Source: Pedobacter arcticus A12
Lineage (GTDB): Bacteria; Bacteroidota; Bacteroidia; Sphingobacteriales; Sphingobacteriaceae
Length of the DNA stretch: 64,000 nt
Assembly: GCF_000302595.1 (NCBI RefSeq)
Contig: NZ_JH947126.1
Coordinates: 339,223-403,222, forward strand
Reading direction: 5' to 3'
The notes beneath the pieces were generated by a model. It saw only the letters and a program-made list of their open reading frames with translations, ran no database searches and had not been told where the DNA came from. Position numbers and translations under genes: made by a program. This document shows, in pieces, positions 1 to 9,725 of this stretch (its first letter is position 1; the number at the start of each line of letters is the position of its first letter).

Positions 1-488
1 TCATTGGTGGTTTTGAAGCGCAGGCTATTGCTATCGAGATTGAGAAAATGACCCCAAGTAGGCCACTTACTCACGATTTATTCAAATCTTTTGCTGATGC
101 TTACCATATCAACGTTCAAGAAGTTATTATTTATAACCTAGTAGAAGGTGTGTTTTTTAGTAAACTTATTTGTAACGACGGTAAGAAAAACATTGAAATT
201 GACGCTCGCTCATCCGACGCAATTGCGCTTGCGGTACGTTTTGGTTGCCCTATTTACACTTACGAATTTATTTTAGCCTCAGCGGGGATTGTTATTGAAG
301 GAACCGACTTCGTTTTTTTAGACAACATTGAACCTGCTAAAACTGAAACTCCAGAAAAGTCCGGAAATACTTTCAGCACCCATTCAGACGAGGAGTTGCA
401 AAAGCAACTCAACGAAGCACTTGCCCATGAAGATTACGAAAAAGCCGCTAAAATTCGTGACGAAATAACCAAGCGCCAAGCTAATTAG
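1..488 (+). CDS. Bifunctional nuclease family protein (DUF151 + UVR motif), 5' end outside window
   Basis: The reading frame is open from base 3, so the ATG at 48 is internal and the N terminus lies off the left edge. The visible part has the DUF151/BFN core, with the stretch GGFEAQAIAIEIEK followed by PLTHDLF and a DARSSDAIALAVR segment. A C-terminal UVR-like helix pair (SDEELQKQLNEALAHEDYEK) resembles the UvrB/UvrC interaction motif. Bacteroidota commonly have this BFN-UVR fusion. Family members are annotated as bifunctional DNase/RNase, but the physiological substrate is poorly known. The family call is confident; the activity is inferred. Confidence 0.88.
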   Translation, partial: IGGFEAQAIAIEIEKMTPSRPLTHDLFKSFADAYHINVQEVIIYNLVEGVFFSKLICNDGKKNIEIDARSSDAIALAVRFGCPIYTYEFILASAGIVIEGTDFVFLDNIEPAKTETPEKSGNTFSTHSDEELQKQLNEALAHEDYEKAAKIRDEITKRQAN

Positions 489-590
489 GTTTTAGAGATT
501 ATTCTTCAAAATTACATACTCAGTTTTTGCATTTAATATTGTTGAGAATACATATATTAGGCTTCTTATTTCTAATTTAAGCATTCATTT

Positions 591-1832
591 ATGAGTATTA
601 AGGTACGTCTAATTGTCATGAATTTTCTCCAGTTCTTTGTTTGGGGAGCTTGGCTGATATCTTTAGGTGGCTACATGATAGTGACCTTAAAGTTTACCGG
701 GGTTGAAGTGGGCAGTATCTTTTCCACAATGGGTATTGCTTCTTTATTTATGCCCGCCATTATGGGTATCATATCCGATCGCTTTTACAACGCAGAAAAA
801 GTTTTAGGCTTGTGCCATATTTTTGGAGCTTTACTCTTGTTAGTTGCCGCCCACGTAACAGACTATCCTACCCTTTATATCATCATGCTTTTTAATTCGA
901 TGTTATACATGCCAACTATTGCTTTGGCAAATACGGTGTCGTACAATGCTTTAGAAAAAAACGGGTTAAATATTATTAAATCATTCCCGCCTATTAGGGT
1001 GTGGGGAACTATTGGTTTTATTGCCGCCATGTGGACTGTCGATTTTTTGGGCTGGACAAAAAATGCAAATCAGCTTTATGTTGCAGGCTTAGCGGGTTTA
1101 CTTTTAGGACTTTATTCTTTCACGATGCCTAAGCGCCCGCCTTCAAAAGTTCGCAATGTAAGGAGTTTTGCAAACAGCGTTGGCTTAGATGCTTTTGTAT
1201 TGTTCCGCAATAAAAAGATGGCTGTTTTCTTTACTTTTTCTATGTTTTTAGGAGCAGCGTTACAAATCACCAATTTGTTTGGAGGTTCTTTTTTAGACGA
1301 TTTCAAGAATGTTTATCCTGATTCTTTCGGTGTACAGCATCCAAATTTACTACTTTCTATTTCTCAAATTTCAGAGACCTTATTCATTCTAACCATCCCT
1401 TTCTTTCTGCAAAAATTCGGAATTAAGAAGGTAATGCTATTTAGTATTTTAGCTTGGGTTTTACGGTTTGGACTTTTTGGACTTGGAAATCCGGGCGACG
1501 GCTTGTACCTATTAGTACTTTCTATGATTATCTACGGAATGGCTTTCGATTTCTTCAATATCTCGGGTTCATTGTTTGTAGAACGTGAATCTGACCCTAC
1601 TATTCGAGCAAGTGCGCAGGGTTTGTTTATGATTATGACTAACGGTTTAGGCGCTTTTTTTGGAGGTATTTTAAGCGGTTGGGTAGTTGATCACTTTACA
1701 GTTAACGGTGTTAGAAACTGGGAGTACATTTGGTTCTCTTTTGCTGGTTATGCTTTATTGCTAGCCATCATATTCCCTTTTATCTTTAAATACAAACATA
1801 TTAAAGAAGAATTAGTTGACTTGCAACATTAA
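591..1832 (+). CDS. Nucleoside:H+ symporter family transporter (NupG/XapB-like MFS)
   Basis: A 413-residue polytopic membrane protein with about 12 hydrophobic helices, the usual length of the nucleoside:H+ symporter branch of the major facilitator superfamily. The N-terminal stretch NFLQFFVWGAWLISLGGYM and the RVWGTIGFIAAMW segment are typical of NupG-like permeases. It probably imports nucleosides by proton symport across the inner membrane; the exact substrate cannot be read from sequence. It stands alone, about 100 bp after the nuclease gene, and converges on gltD across a shared hairpin terminator. Confidence 0.85.
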   Translation: MSIKVRLIVMNFLQFFVWGAWLISLGGYMIVTLKFTGVEVGSIFSTMGIASLFMPAIMGIISDRFYNAEKVLGLCHIFGALLLLVAAHVTDYPTLYIIMLFNSMLYMPTIALANTVSYNALEKNGLNIIKSFPPIRVWGTIGFIAAMWTVDFLGWTKNANQLYVAGLAGLLLGLYSFTMPKRPPSKVRNVRSFANSVGLDAFVLFRNKKMAVFFTFSMFLGAALQITNLFGGSFLDDFKNVYPDSFGVQHPNLLLSISQISETLFILTIPFFLQKFGIKKVMLFSILAWVLRFGLFGLGNPGDGLYLLVLSMIIYGMAFDFFNISGSLFVERESDPTIRASAQGLFMIMTNGLGAFFGGILSGWVVDHFTVNGVRNWEYIWFSFAGYALLLAIIFPFIFKYKHIKEELVDLQH

Positions 1833-1860
1833 CAAAACCTTTTTTATTCATTATCAACAA

Positions 1861-1893
1861 AAAAGCCGTTAGATAAACAATCTAACGGCTTTT
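1861..1893. terminator. Bidirectional intrinsic terminator
   Basis: A perfect 13-bp inverted repeat (AAAAGCCGTTAGA / TCTAACGGCTTTT) with a 7-base loop. It has A/T runs on both sides and lies between the convergent transporter and gltD genes, so it can end transcription in both directions. Confidence 0.85.
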
Positions 1894-1911
1894 GTAATTT
1901 ATTAGTTATTA

Positions 1912-3390
1912 CTAAACTGCGTCTTCAAACAAATTAATAGCATCCTTACTTTCTAAAGAAGAGTGTCCCATTAAGTATTCATCAACCTTACGGGCCGCTT
2001 CCCTACCCTCTGATATCGCCCAAACAACCAAAGACTGTCCTCTGCGCATATCGCCAGCAGCAAATACTTTATCAACGCTTGTTTTATATTTGCCTTCTAC
2101 AGCGTCTACATTTTTACGTCCATCAAGATTTACACCTAACTGCTCAAGCATTCCTTCATATTGAGGGTTTAAAAAACCCATTGCCAAGAAAACTCTTTCA
2201 CAAGGGATAATCTTCTCTGTTCCTTCAACACCCGTAAATTTTGTTGGTCGACCTAAAAAGTCCTTTTCCCATTCTACTTCACTGATTTTTAAGCCGGTCA
2301 AATTACCATCAGCATCTCCAATAAACTCTTGGGTATTAATCGCCCAAAAACGTTCGCAACCTTCTTCGTGAGAGCTTGTTGTTTTCAATAACATTGGATA
2401 CTGTGGCCAAGGCATGTTAATCGTTCTTTCTTTCGGTGGTTGAAACATCAATTCAAACTGCGTAACCGATTTCGCACCTTGTCTGTTTGATGTACCAACA
2501 CAATCAGAGCCGGTATCGCCACCGCCAATTACTACTACATTTTTGTCTTTGGCAGAAATCTCCTCTTCCTCAAAAGCTATACTTGCCACCCTTTTATTTG
2601 ACTGTTTTAAAAATTGCATGGCGTAATAAACACCCTTAAACTGTCTTCCGGGAATTGGCAAATCACGAGGAATGGTTGAGCCACCAGCTAATACAACAGC
2701 ATCAAAACTAGCTACCAACTCGTTTGCAGAAATATCTTTACCAACTTCGGTATTAAACTTAAAGTTGATACCACTTTCTTTCATCACATCAATCCTACGC
2801 TCAACAACCGCTTTATCTAGTTTAAAATCTGGAATACCATATCTCAAAAGTCCGCCAGCATAATCGTCTCTTTCGTAAACAGTAACTTCATGCCCAACTT
2901 TATTTAACTGCGCTGCAACTGCCATACCAGCAGGTCCAGATCCAACAATTGCTACTAATTTCCCTGTTTTTAAAATTGGATTATATGGCTTAACAAAACC
3001 TTGTTCGTAAGCAATCTCTATAATATGCTTTTCAATTTCTTCAATAGCAACTGCGGGCTTATTAATTCCTAAAACGCAAGCTGATTCGCAAGGAGCCGGA
3101 CATATTCTACCGGTAAACTCCGGAAAATTATTGGTAGACGTTAATATCTTATATGCTTCTTGCCAGTTTTTCTTGTAAACGGCATCGTTAAATTCTGGTA
3201 TAACATTCCCAAGCGGACAGCCATTATGGCAAAATGGAATGCCACAATTCATGCACCTTGCAGATTGTTGATTCAGTTTCTCCTCCGAATACGTACCTAC
3301 AAACTCCTTATAATTTTTTACCCTATCTTTTGCAGGTACTTTTTCCGGTAGTTCTCTGCCGAACTCTATAAATCCTGTAATTTTTCCCAT
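1912..3390 (-). CDS. gltD: Glutamate synthase (NADPH) small subunit
   Basis: A 492-residue flavoprotein that passes electrons from NADPH to the large subunit for glutamate synthesis from glutamine and 2-oxoglutarate. The N-terminal Fe-S domain has cysteines at about 46, 49, 54 and 58 and a second group in RICPAPCESAC. An FAD-binding GSGPAG motif lies near residue 150 and an NADPH-binding GGGDTGSDC motif near 290. The length is normal for GltD. It starts 5 bp after the gltB stop, so the two are co-transcribed. Confidence 0.97.
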   Translation of the reverse strand: MGKITGFIEFGRELPEKVPAKDRVKNYKEFVGTYSEEKLNQQSARCMNCGIPFCHNGCPLGNVIPEFNDAVYKKNWQEAYKILTSTNNFPEFTGRICPAPCESACVLGINKPAVAIEEIEKHIIEIAYEQGFVKPYNPILKTGKLVAIVGSGPAGMAVAAQLNKVGHEVTVYERDDYAGGLLRYGIPDFKLDKAVVERRIDVMKESGINFKFNTEVGKDISANELVASFDAVVLAGGSTIPRDLPIPGRQFKGVYYAMQFLKQSNKRVASIAFEEEEISAKDKNVVVIGGGDTGSDCVGTSNRQGAKSVTQFELMFQPPKERTINMPWPQYPMLLKTTSSHEEGCERFWAINTQEFIGDADGNLTGLKISEVEWEKDFLGRPTKFTGVEGTEKIIPCERVFLAMGFLNPQYEGMLEQLGVNLDGRKNVDAVEGKYKTSVDKVFAAGDMRRGQSLVVWAISEGREAARKVDEYLMGHSSLESKDAINLFEDAV

Positions 3391-3395
3391 TTTTT

Positions 3396-6300
3396 TTAAG
3401 TTGATTGTAATTGCTTTTTTTCTGCTAAAACTCGTTTAAACTCTTTTGGAAATACTTTGATAAATTTTGATGATTCATCTTTCCAGTTTTCAACTAAATA
3501 TTTAGCTACCGCACTGCCTGTTAATTGATTGTGCTTACGCAATAATTTGATAATTTGCTCCTCATCTTTGATATCCAACGGATCTAAATCCACCATTTCC
3601 ATATTACAATTATCAGCAAAGTTTCCATCTATATCATAGATTAACGCAACTCCACCACTCATTCCTGCTGCAAAGTTTCTTCCTGCTTTACCAATAATTA
3701 AGGCGATACCGCCAGTCATATATTCACAGCCATGATCTCCCACGCCCTCAACAACAGCTGTTGCTCCAGAGTTTCTTACTGCAAAACGTTCTCCTGCTTG
3801 CCCACGAATAAATAGTTCTCCAGAGGTTGCACCATAAAGTACTACGTTACCCACAATCATATTATCTTCTGGTTTAAACGTAGCCTCTTTTGAAGGATAA
3901 ACTGCTAACTGTGCGCCCGATAAGCCCTTACCAACGTAATCATTTGCCTCTCCCTCTAATTCAAAAGAAATACCTTTAGCCGCAAAAGCGCCAAAACTTT
4001 GACCTGCAGAACCGGTAAATTTATAATTAATGGTATTATCTGGTAAGCCAGCTGAACCATAAATTTTAGCTATTTCATTCGATAGTACTGTACCAACAGT
4101 TCTATCGGTGTTTTTTAATGTAAATTCTCCAAAAACTGGCGTTTTACTTTCTAAAGCTACTTTTGCATTTGCTAAAAGTTTCCAATCAATAATCTCATCC
4201 ATACCATGGTCCTGACCTTCACTATTATATAAGGTTAAACCTTTGGGGTAAACCATTGGATGCAATAATGCCGAAAAATCTAATTTTTTAGCTTTCCAGT
4301 GTGTGATATCGGGGCGTACTTTTAAAAACTGAACCCGACCAACCATTTCGTTAATGGTTTTAAAGCCAAGTTCTGCCATAATCTCTCTCATCTCTTCGGC
4401 CATAAATTTGAACAGGTTAACCACGTGTTCTGGTTTTCCGGTAAATAATTTACGTAACTCTGGATCTTGAGTAGCAACACCTACGGGGCAAGTGTTCAAA
4501 TGACATTTACGCATCATGATACAACCGCCGACCACTAAAGCAGCCGTAGCAACACCCCATTCTTCGGCACCTAGTAAAGCTGCAATCGCTAAATCTCTAC
4601 CTGTTTTTAGTTGTCCGTCGGCTTGTAATACAATACGGCTCCTCAATTTATTTTTAACAAGCGTTTGATGTGCTTCTGCTAAACCAAGCTCCCAAGGTAA
4701 ACCAGCATGTTTGATAGAGCTTATTGGAGAAGCTCCAGTTCCGCCGTCATAACCAGCTATCAAAATTACATCGGCATGCGCTTTAGCAACACCTGCTGCA
4801 ATTGTACCCACGCCTGCTTTAGAAACTAATTTTACATTTATTCTAGCAGCTCTGTTTGCATTTTTTAAATCAAAAATCAGCTGTGCTAAATCTTCGATAG
4901 AATAAATATCATGGTGTGGAGGCGGAGAAATTAAACCTACTCCCGGCGTTGAGTGACGGGTTCTGGCAATCCAATCGTCAACTTTATGCCCTGGTAATTG
5001 TCCACCTTCTCCAGGTTTTGCACCTTGAGCCATTTTTATCTGTAACTCGTCAGCATTTGTTAAGTAATTAATGGTTACGCCGAATCTTCCAGATGCAACC
5101 TGCTTAATTGCGGAACGCATAGAATCGCCGTTCTCTAATGGCTTGAAACGCATTTCATCCTCACCACCTTCTCCTGTATTACTTTTACCGCCAATTCTGT
5201 TCATGGCAATAGCTAAAGTACTGTGTGCTTCGTGAGAAATAGACCCAAAAGACATTGCCCCCGTTGCAAAGCGTTTCATAATGTTTTCTGCTGGTTCCAC
5301 TTCATCAATAGAAATTGATTCGCGGTGTTTGGCAAAATCCAGAAGTCCACGTAAGGTGTACATCTTTTCTTTTTGATTATTTACCGCATGTGCGTATTTT
5401 TTATAGGTTTCGTAATCACCAGTTTTTGTAGAATGCTGCAACAAGTGAACAGTTGTTGGATTAAATAAGTGTGCTTCGCCCCTGCGTTTCCACTGATATA
5501 TACCGCCTTCGGGTAATAACTGTTCTGCATCATCTTTAAAGCCAGACACATGTTTAGATAAAGCTTCGCGAGCAATTTCATCTAAACCTAAACCGCCAAT
5601 TCTGCTAACCGCTCCAGAAAAATGTTGGTCAACAACCTCTTTGCTGATTCCTAATATTTCAAAAATCTGAGAACCGTGATAAGATTGTAAGGTAGAGATT
5701 CCCATTTTAGAGAAAATCTTTAATAAACCATCACAAACAGATTTTACATAATTTTTCACGAGTACGGTTTCGTCTAAAGGCGTATCGTATCTTTCATCAA
5801 TTTTTATCGCATGGATAGATGCTAAAGCTAAATAAGGGTTTATCGCGGTAGCACCAAATGCCAATAAACAAGCAAAATGATGAACTTCCCAAACATCTCC
5901 AGCTTCCATCACCAGCCCAACAGCACCTCTTAATCCTTTTTTGATTAAAAAGTGGTGAACTGCAGATACTGCCAATAAAGATGGAATTGGCGCATGCTCA
6001 GAGTCAATTGCTCTATCTGATAAAATCAAAACTTCAAAACCATCATTTACAGCATCTTCTGCATAACGGCAAAGTCTATCCAAACCTCTCTGTAAAGAAC
6101 CTTCTAAACCATCAGCTTTAAAATAAGTTTGTAAAGTTTTGGCATTAAATAGGCCTGTATCTATACTCCTCAATTTTTCTAGCTCACTATCGTTTAATAT
6201 TGGTTGCTTTAACGTTACACAATGGCAATGCATTTTATCCTCATCAAGGATGTTTCCATTGTTACCAATAAAAGTTGCCAAACTCATGACTAAACGCTCA

Positions 6301-7913
6301 CGAATTGGATCGATTGGCGGGTTAGTTACCTGCGCAAAGTACTGCTTAAAATAACTGGAAAGGTGTTGCGGCCTGTCTGATAAAACCGCCAATGGAACAT
6401 CAGTACCCATTGAACCGATTGGTTCTTTACCATCCAAGGCCATTGGCTTAATAATGGTGTCAATATCTTCGCGGGAATAACCAAATACTTTTTGGTAACG
6501 ATAAACCGATTCCTTAGACATTTTTGTAAAAGAAACCCGAGGTTCTGGCAATTCCTCTAACCTAATTTTATAATTATCAATCCAATCGCCGTAAGGCTGA
6601 CGATTAGCTATCTGATGTTTAATCTCCTCATCTGTAATAATTTTTCCCTGCTCAATATCAATCAAGAACATTTTACCAGGTTGCAAACGTCCTTTACGGA
6701 TAACCGTTTTCTCATCAATTTTTAATACCCCAGCTTCTGAAGCAACAATAACTCTATCGTCATTGGTAACTACGTATCTTAATGGGCGTAATCCGTTTCT
6801 GTCTAGAATAGATCCAATCAGCTTGCCATCGGTAAAAGTTAAAGCTGCAGGTCCGTCCCATGGCTCCATAATGGTTGCATGGAATTCGTAAAAGGCTTTT
6901 TTCAGCGGATCCATCGCTTCATTTCCGTCCCAAGCTTCTGGCACTAACATCATCATTACATGAGGTAGTGAACGTCCAGAATGCATTAAAACTTCCACGA
7001 TATTATCTAAACAAGCAGAATCGGATTGGTTGTTATCAATAACAGGCAATAGTATTTCCATTTCTTCTGGAGTGAAGTATGGAGAGATATAAGATCTAAC
7101 GCCAGCATAAAACCAGTTTAAATTACCTGTTAACGTATTGATTTCACCATTGTGAGAGATGTATCTGAACGGTTGCGCCAATTTCCAAGATGGAAAAGTA
7201 TTGGTTGAAAAACGAGAATGGATCATACCGAAAGCAGACACCACTTTATCATTTTGCAAATCTTGATAGTATTGACGTACTTGATACGTAGTTAACTGAC
7301 CTTTGTAAACAATAACTCTTGAAGAAAGTGAAGTAAAGTAGAATTCTCCTTCTGCTACACCCACGTTTTCAGTTAGGGTTTTGCTAATCAGCCTTCTTAG
7401 TACATAAAGCTTACGTTCAAAATCATCATTATCAATAATATGATCAGGCTTACCTATAAAAATCTGTCTAACTAAAGGTTCTACAGATCTAGCGGTTTCA
7501 CCAACTACCTCAGAATTTACGGGTACTTTTCGGTAGCCTAAAACAGGAAGCCCCATTTGCGTAGCGCATGCTTCTACAAGCTTTCTTAATGCTTTTCTGT
7601 CATGACCTTTTTTAGGTAAAAACATCATCCCTACTCCGTAATCGCCGGGTTCTCTTAAAGCTATTGCATCGGTCATACATTCCTCAAGAAAAAATTCATG
7701 AGGTATCTGTATCATAATACCTGCACCGTCTCCACTATCTGGGTCACAGCCACAAGCGCCTCTATGCTCCATGTTTTCTAACATGGTAAGTGCGTCAACA
7801 ATTATCTGATGCGATTTTTTTCCATTAATGTTTGTGATAAATCCAGTACCACATGCATCATGTTCAAACTTAGCATCATATAGTCCTTCTTGAGTTTGAT
7901 CGAGTTGATTCAT
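3396..7913 (-). CDS. gltB: Glutamate synthase large subunit
   Basis: A 1505-residue protein of normal GltB length. Cys21 in HDACGTGF is the predicted N-terminal nucleophile of the class II glutaminase domain, so a 20-residue propeptide must be removed. Central and FMN-binding synthase domains follow. A Cx5Cx4C 3Fe-4S motif (CIMMRKCHLNTCPVG) lies near residues 1125-1140, and the Gly-rich beta-helix GXGXG domain is at the C terminus. It hydrolyses glutamine, channels ammonia and makes glutamate using electrons from GltD. It is the first gene of the gltBD operon. Confidence 0.97.
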   Translation of the reverse strand: MNQLDQTQEGLYDAKFEHDACGTGFITNINGKKSHQIIVDALTMLENMEHRGACGCDPDSGDGAGIMIQIPHEFFLEECMTDAIALREPGDYGVGMMFLPKKGHDRKALRKLVEACATQMGLPVLGYRKVPVNSEVVGETARSVEPLVRQIFIGKPDHIIDNDDFERKLYVLRRLISKTLTENVGVAEGEFYFTSLSSRVIVYKGQLTTYQVRQYYQDLQNDKVVSAFGMIHSRFSTNTFPSWKLAQPFRYISHNGEINTLTGNLNWFYAGVRSYISPYFTPEEMEILLPVIDNNQSDSACLDNIVEVLMHSGRSLPHVMMMLVPEAWDGNEAMDPLKKAFYEFHATIMEPWDGPAALTFTDGKLIGSILDRNGLRPLRYVVTNDDRVIVASEAGVLKIDEKTVIRKGRLQPGKMFLIDIEQGKIITDEEIKHQIANRQPYGDWIDNYKIRLEELPEPRVSFTKMSKESVYRYQKVFGYSREDIDTIIKPMALDGKEPIGSMGTDVPLAVLSDRPQHLSSYFKQYFAQVTNPPIDPIRERLVMSLATFIGNNGNILDEDKMHCHCVTLKQPILNDSELEKLRSIDTGLFNAKTLQTYFKADGLEGSLQRGLDRLCRYAEDAVNDGFEVLILSDRAIDSEHAPIPSLLAVSAVHHFLIKKGLRGAVGLVMEAGDVWEVHHFACLLAFGATAINPYLALASIHAIKIDERYDTPLDETVLVKNYVKSVCDGLLKIFSKMGISTLQSYHGSQIFEILGISKEVVDQHFSGAVSRIGGLGLDEIAREALSKHVSGFKDDAEQLLPEGGIYQWKRRGEAHLFNPTTVHLLQHSTKTGDYETYKKYAHAVNNQKEKMYTLRGLLDFAKHRESISIDEVEPAENIMKRFATGAMSFGSISHEAHSTLAIAMNRIGGKSNTGEGGEDEMRFKPLENGDSMRSAIKQVASGRFGVTINYLTNADELQIKMAQGAKPGEGGQLPGHKVDDWIARTRHSTPGVGLISPPPHHDIYSIEDLAQLIFDLKNANRAARINVKLVSKAGVGTIAAGVAKAHADVILIAGYDGGTGASPISSIKHAGLPWELGLAEAHQTLVKNKLRSRIVLQADGQLKTGRDLAIAALLGAEEWGVATAALVVGGCIMMRKCHLNTCPVGVATQDPELRKLFTGKPEHVVNLFKFMAEEMREIMAELGFKTINEMVGRVQFLKVRPDITHWKAKKLDFSALLHPMVYPKGLTLYNSEGQDHGMDEIIDWKLLANAKVALESKTPVFGEFTLKNTDRTVGTVLSNEIAKIYGSAGLPDNTINYKFTGSAGQSFGAFAAKGISFELEGEANDYVGKGLSGAQLAVYPSKEATFKPEDNMIVGNVVLYGATSGELFIRGQAGERFAVRNSGATAVVEGVGDHGCEYMTGGIALIIGKAGRNFAAGMSGGVALIYDIDGNFADNCNMEMVDLDPLDIKDEEQIIKLLRKHNQLTGSAVAKYLVENWKDESSKFIKVFPKEFKRVLAEKKQLQST

Positions 7914-8273
7914 TAAAGTGTATTAAAGTTGGGATTGGGCTGTCAAAGTATGAAATAATATTAGTATCTAAATAATTGCTGTTTTTTTTATGAAATATTC
8001 AACAAATCGATATCTAATTACGTTAAATATTAAAAACAGTGTAAAATATTATTTAATTATTTGAAATATTCGTAATAAAATTGTATTTTATTGACCTTTT
8101 GAAAATCAACATTTTAAGGTTTTAACAGCAATAAACACTCCTAAAACGTCAGATTTTACAAAAACTAATATTTTTTTTTAGATATAAAAACAACAAAAAG
8201 GCAATTTATGGGATGTTTTCTATTCAGTTCTATAAGCTTTATTTTGCCTAACTTCGTTTTATAAAAATTAACT
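7914..8273. promoter_or_regulatory. Divergent intergenic region gltB / phosphatase
   Basis: About 360 bp of very AT-rich DNA between two divergent genes. It must hold the gltBD promoter and probably that of the phosphatase gene. I see no ORF worth calling, no strong palindrome and no clear riboswitch. Confidence 0.5.
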
Positions 8274-8765
8274 ATGGACAATAAAAAAGCAATATTTTTA
8301 GATAGAGATGGTGTAATCAATAAAGAACTCGGAGATTACGTATGTAAAATGGAGGACTTTGAGATTTTACCGCATAATTACGATACTTTAAAGGAACTAC
8401 AAGAGCGAGGTTATTTGATTTTGGTTGCCACCAATCAAGGTGGATTGGCAAAGGGCTGGTACACCGAGGAAATTTTGCAACAAATGCATGATCACGTTGC
8501 GCAAGATTACCTAAAACATGGAATTACTGTCTCACATTTTTACTATTGCCCGCACCACCCCAACTTTACCGGTGAATGTGATTGTAGAAAACCAAAGCCA
8601 GGGATGCTGTTACACGGAATTAAAGACTTTGATTTAACTCCATCGCTTTGCTACTTTATTGGAGATAAACATACAGATGTTGAAGCTGCAGAAGCCGCTG
8701 GGATGACGGGAATTAAGATTGAGATTGATCAACCTTTGGGAGAAATTTTACATTTGATAAAATAA
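8274..8765 (+). CDS. HAD-IIIA phosphatase, GmhB-like (D-glycero-D-manno-heptose 1,7-bisphosphate 7-phosphatase)
   Basis: A 163-residue HAD phosphatase. Motif I is FLDRDGVIN (nucleophile Asp near residue 9), motif II is the ATNQGG segment, and motif IV is GDKHTDVEAA. The zinc-binding loop CPHHP...CDCRKPKPGM is characteristic of GmhB and histidinol-phosphatase relatives. It probably removes the C7 phosphate during ADP-heptose synthesis for lipopolysaccharide. No other heptose genes are adjacent, so the substrate is inferred from the family. Confidence 0.85.
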   Translation: MDNKKAIFLDRDGVINKELGDYVCKMEDFEILPHNYDTLKELQERGYLILVATNQGGLAKGWYTEEILQQMHDHVAQDYLKHGITVSHFYYCPHHPNFTGECDCRKPKPGMLLHGIKDFDLTPSLCYFIGDKHTDVEAAEAAGMTGIKIEIDQPLGEILHLIK

Positions 8766-8768
8766 ATT

Positions 8769-8789
8769 TTTTGACTAAATTTGTCAAAA
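8769..8789. promoter_or_regulatory. Candidate operator of the toxin-antitoxin pair
   Basis: A perfect palindrome, TTTTGAC, a 7-base spacer, then GTCAAAA, ends 14 bp before the ATG of the XRE-MNT gene. Its place and symmetry fit autoregulation by that HTH-containing antitoxin. This is inferred from sequence only. Confidence 0.5.
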
Positions 8790-8803
8790 TATAATTTTTC
8801 AAA

Positions 8804-9391
8804 ATGAAAACTTTTGGCGATATCATCAAAGAGCTTAGAGAAGCTAAAAACCTTCCGTTAAGGGTCGTTTCGGCTTATTTGGATATTGATCAAGCTATTT
8901 TAAGTAAAATTGAACGCGGTCTGAGAAACGCAAACCGCGATTTTGTGTTAAAAATAGCCACATATTTCGAAGCTGATAAAGACGAGCTTTTAATTGCGTG
9001 GTTGTCTGATAAATTAATAGTTGAATTGGCAGATGAAGATATTGCGTTAAAAGCATTGCAAGTTGCTGAGGATAAAATGATTTACCGTACCACCAAAAAT
9101 TCGGTTTCTAATATTATTGAAATTATTAAAAAAACATTGAGCATGGATGGTAGGGTAAATGCCGCTTGGTTATTTGGCTCTTTGGCCAGAGGCGAGGCCA
9201 ACTACAGTAGTGATGTTGATTTAATGGTTGAGCTGAAAAGCGACAAAAAGTATTCGATGTTTGATTTATTAGATTTAGAACATTTACTGGGCCAGCCTAT
9301 TAAAAGAAAAGTTGATATTGTTGAAAAAGGCTATTTAAAAGATTTTTCTTTAACTACTGCCGAAAACGATTTAATAAAAATATATGGATAA
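8804..9391 (+). CDS. XRE HTH + minimal nucleotidyltransferase antitoxin (MntA-like)
   Basis: A 195-residue two-domain protein. Residues about 1-65 form an XRE-type helix-turn-helix (VSAYLDIDQAILSKIERG). Residues about 100-195 form a minimal nucleotidyltransferase with the GSx10DxD signature (S126, D137, D139). In characterised HEPN/MNT (type VII) systems the MNT protein neutralises the HEPN RNase by AMPylating a tyrosine. The fused DNA-binding domain suggests that it also represses its own promoter, and a palindrome lies just upstream. It overlaps the HEPN gene by 8 bp. Confidence 0.85.
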   Translation: MKTFGDIIKELREAKNLPLRVVSAYLDIDQAILSKIERGLRNANRDFVLKIATYFEADKDELLIAWLSDKLIVELADEDIALKALQVAEDKMIYRTTKNSVSNIIEIIKKTLSMDGRVNAAWLFGSLARGEANYSSDVDLMVELKSDKKYSMFDLLDLEHLLGQPIKRKVDIVEKGYLKDFSLTTAENDLIKIYG

Positions 9392-9722
9392 GATAGCTTT
9401 AAAGGAGCGAGTTATCCATATATTCAATGCCATTTGTTTAATAGAAAGTTTTGTGAATAAAATTACAGAAGGTGTTTTTTTAGAAGACGTAAAGTTGCAA
9501 AGCGCAGTGCAATACCAGTTTTTAATTATTGGTGAGGCGGTAAAATATATCGATTATGGTATTTTAGAAAAATATCCCTACCCTTGGCATATTCCAAAAT
9601 CGTTTAGAAATTTTATTATCCACGAGTATCATGGGGTTAAAATGGAACGTATCTTTTACGCATCGAAAGATTTACAAGCGTTAAAAACTCAGGTAGAACT
9701 AATTTTAACGAATGAGTTTTAG
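9384..9722 (+). CDS. HEPN-domain RNase toxin (HepT-like, DUF86)
   Basis: A 112-residue DUF86/HEPN protein. RNFIIHEYHG contains the Rx4HxY motif (R75, H80, Y82). Arg and His form the RNase active site in HepT, and the Tyr is the residue AMPylated by the partner MNT protein. The start overlaps the XRE-MNT gene by 8 bp, so the pair is translationally coupled with the antitoxin first. The toxin role is known for the family and inferred here. Confidence 0.85.
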   Translation: MDKIALKERVIHIFNAICLIESFVNKITEGVFLEDVKLQSAVQYQFLIIGEAVKYIDYGILEKYPYPWHIPKSFRNFIIHEYHGVKMERIFYASKDLQALKTQVELILTNEF

Positions 9723-9725
9723 GGG

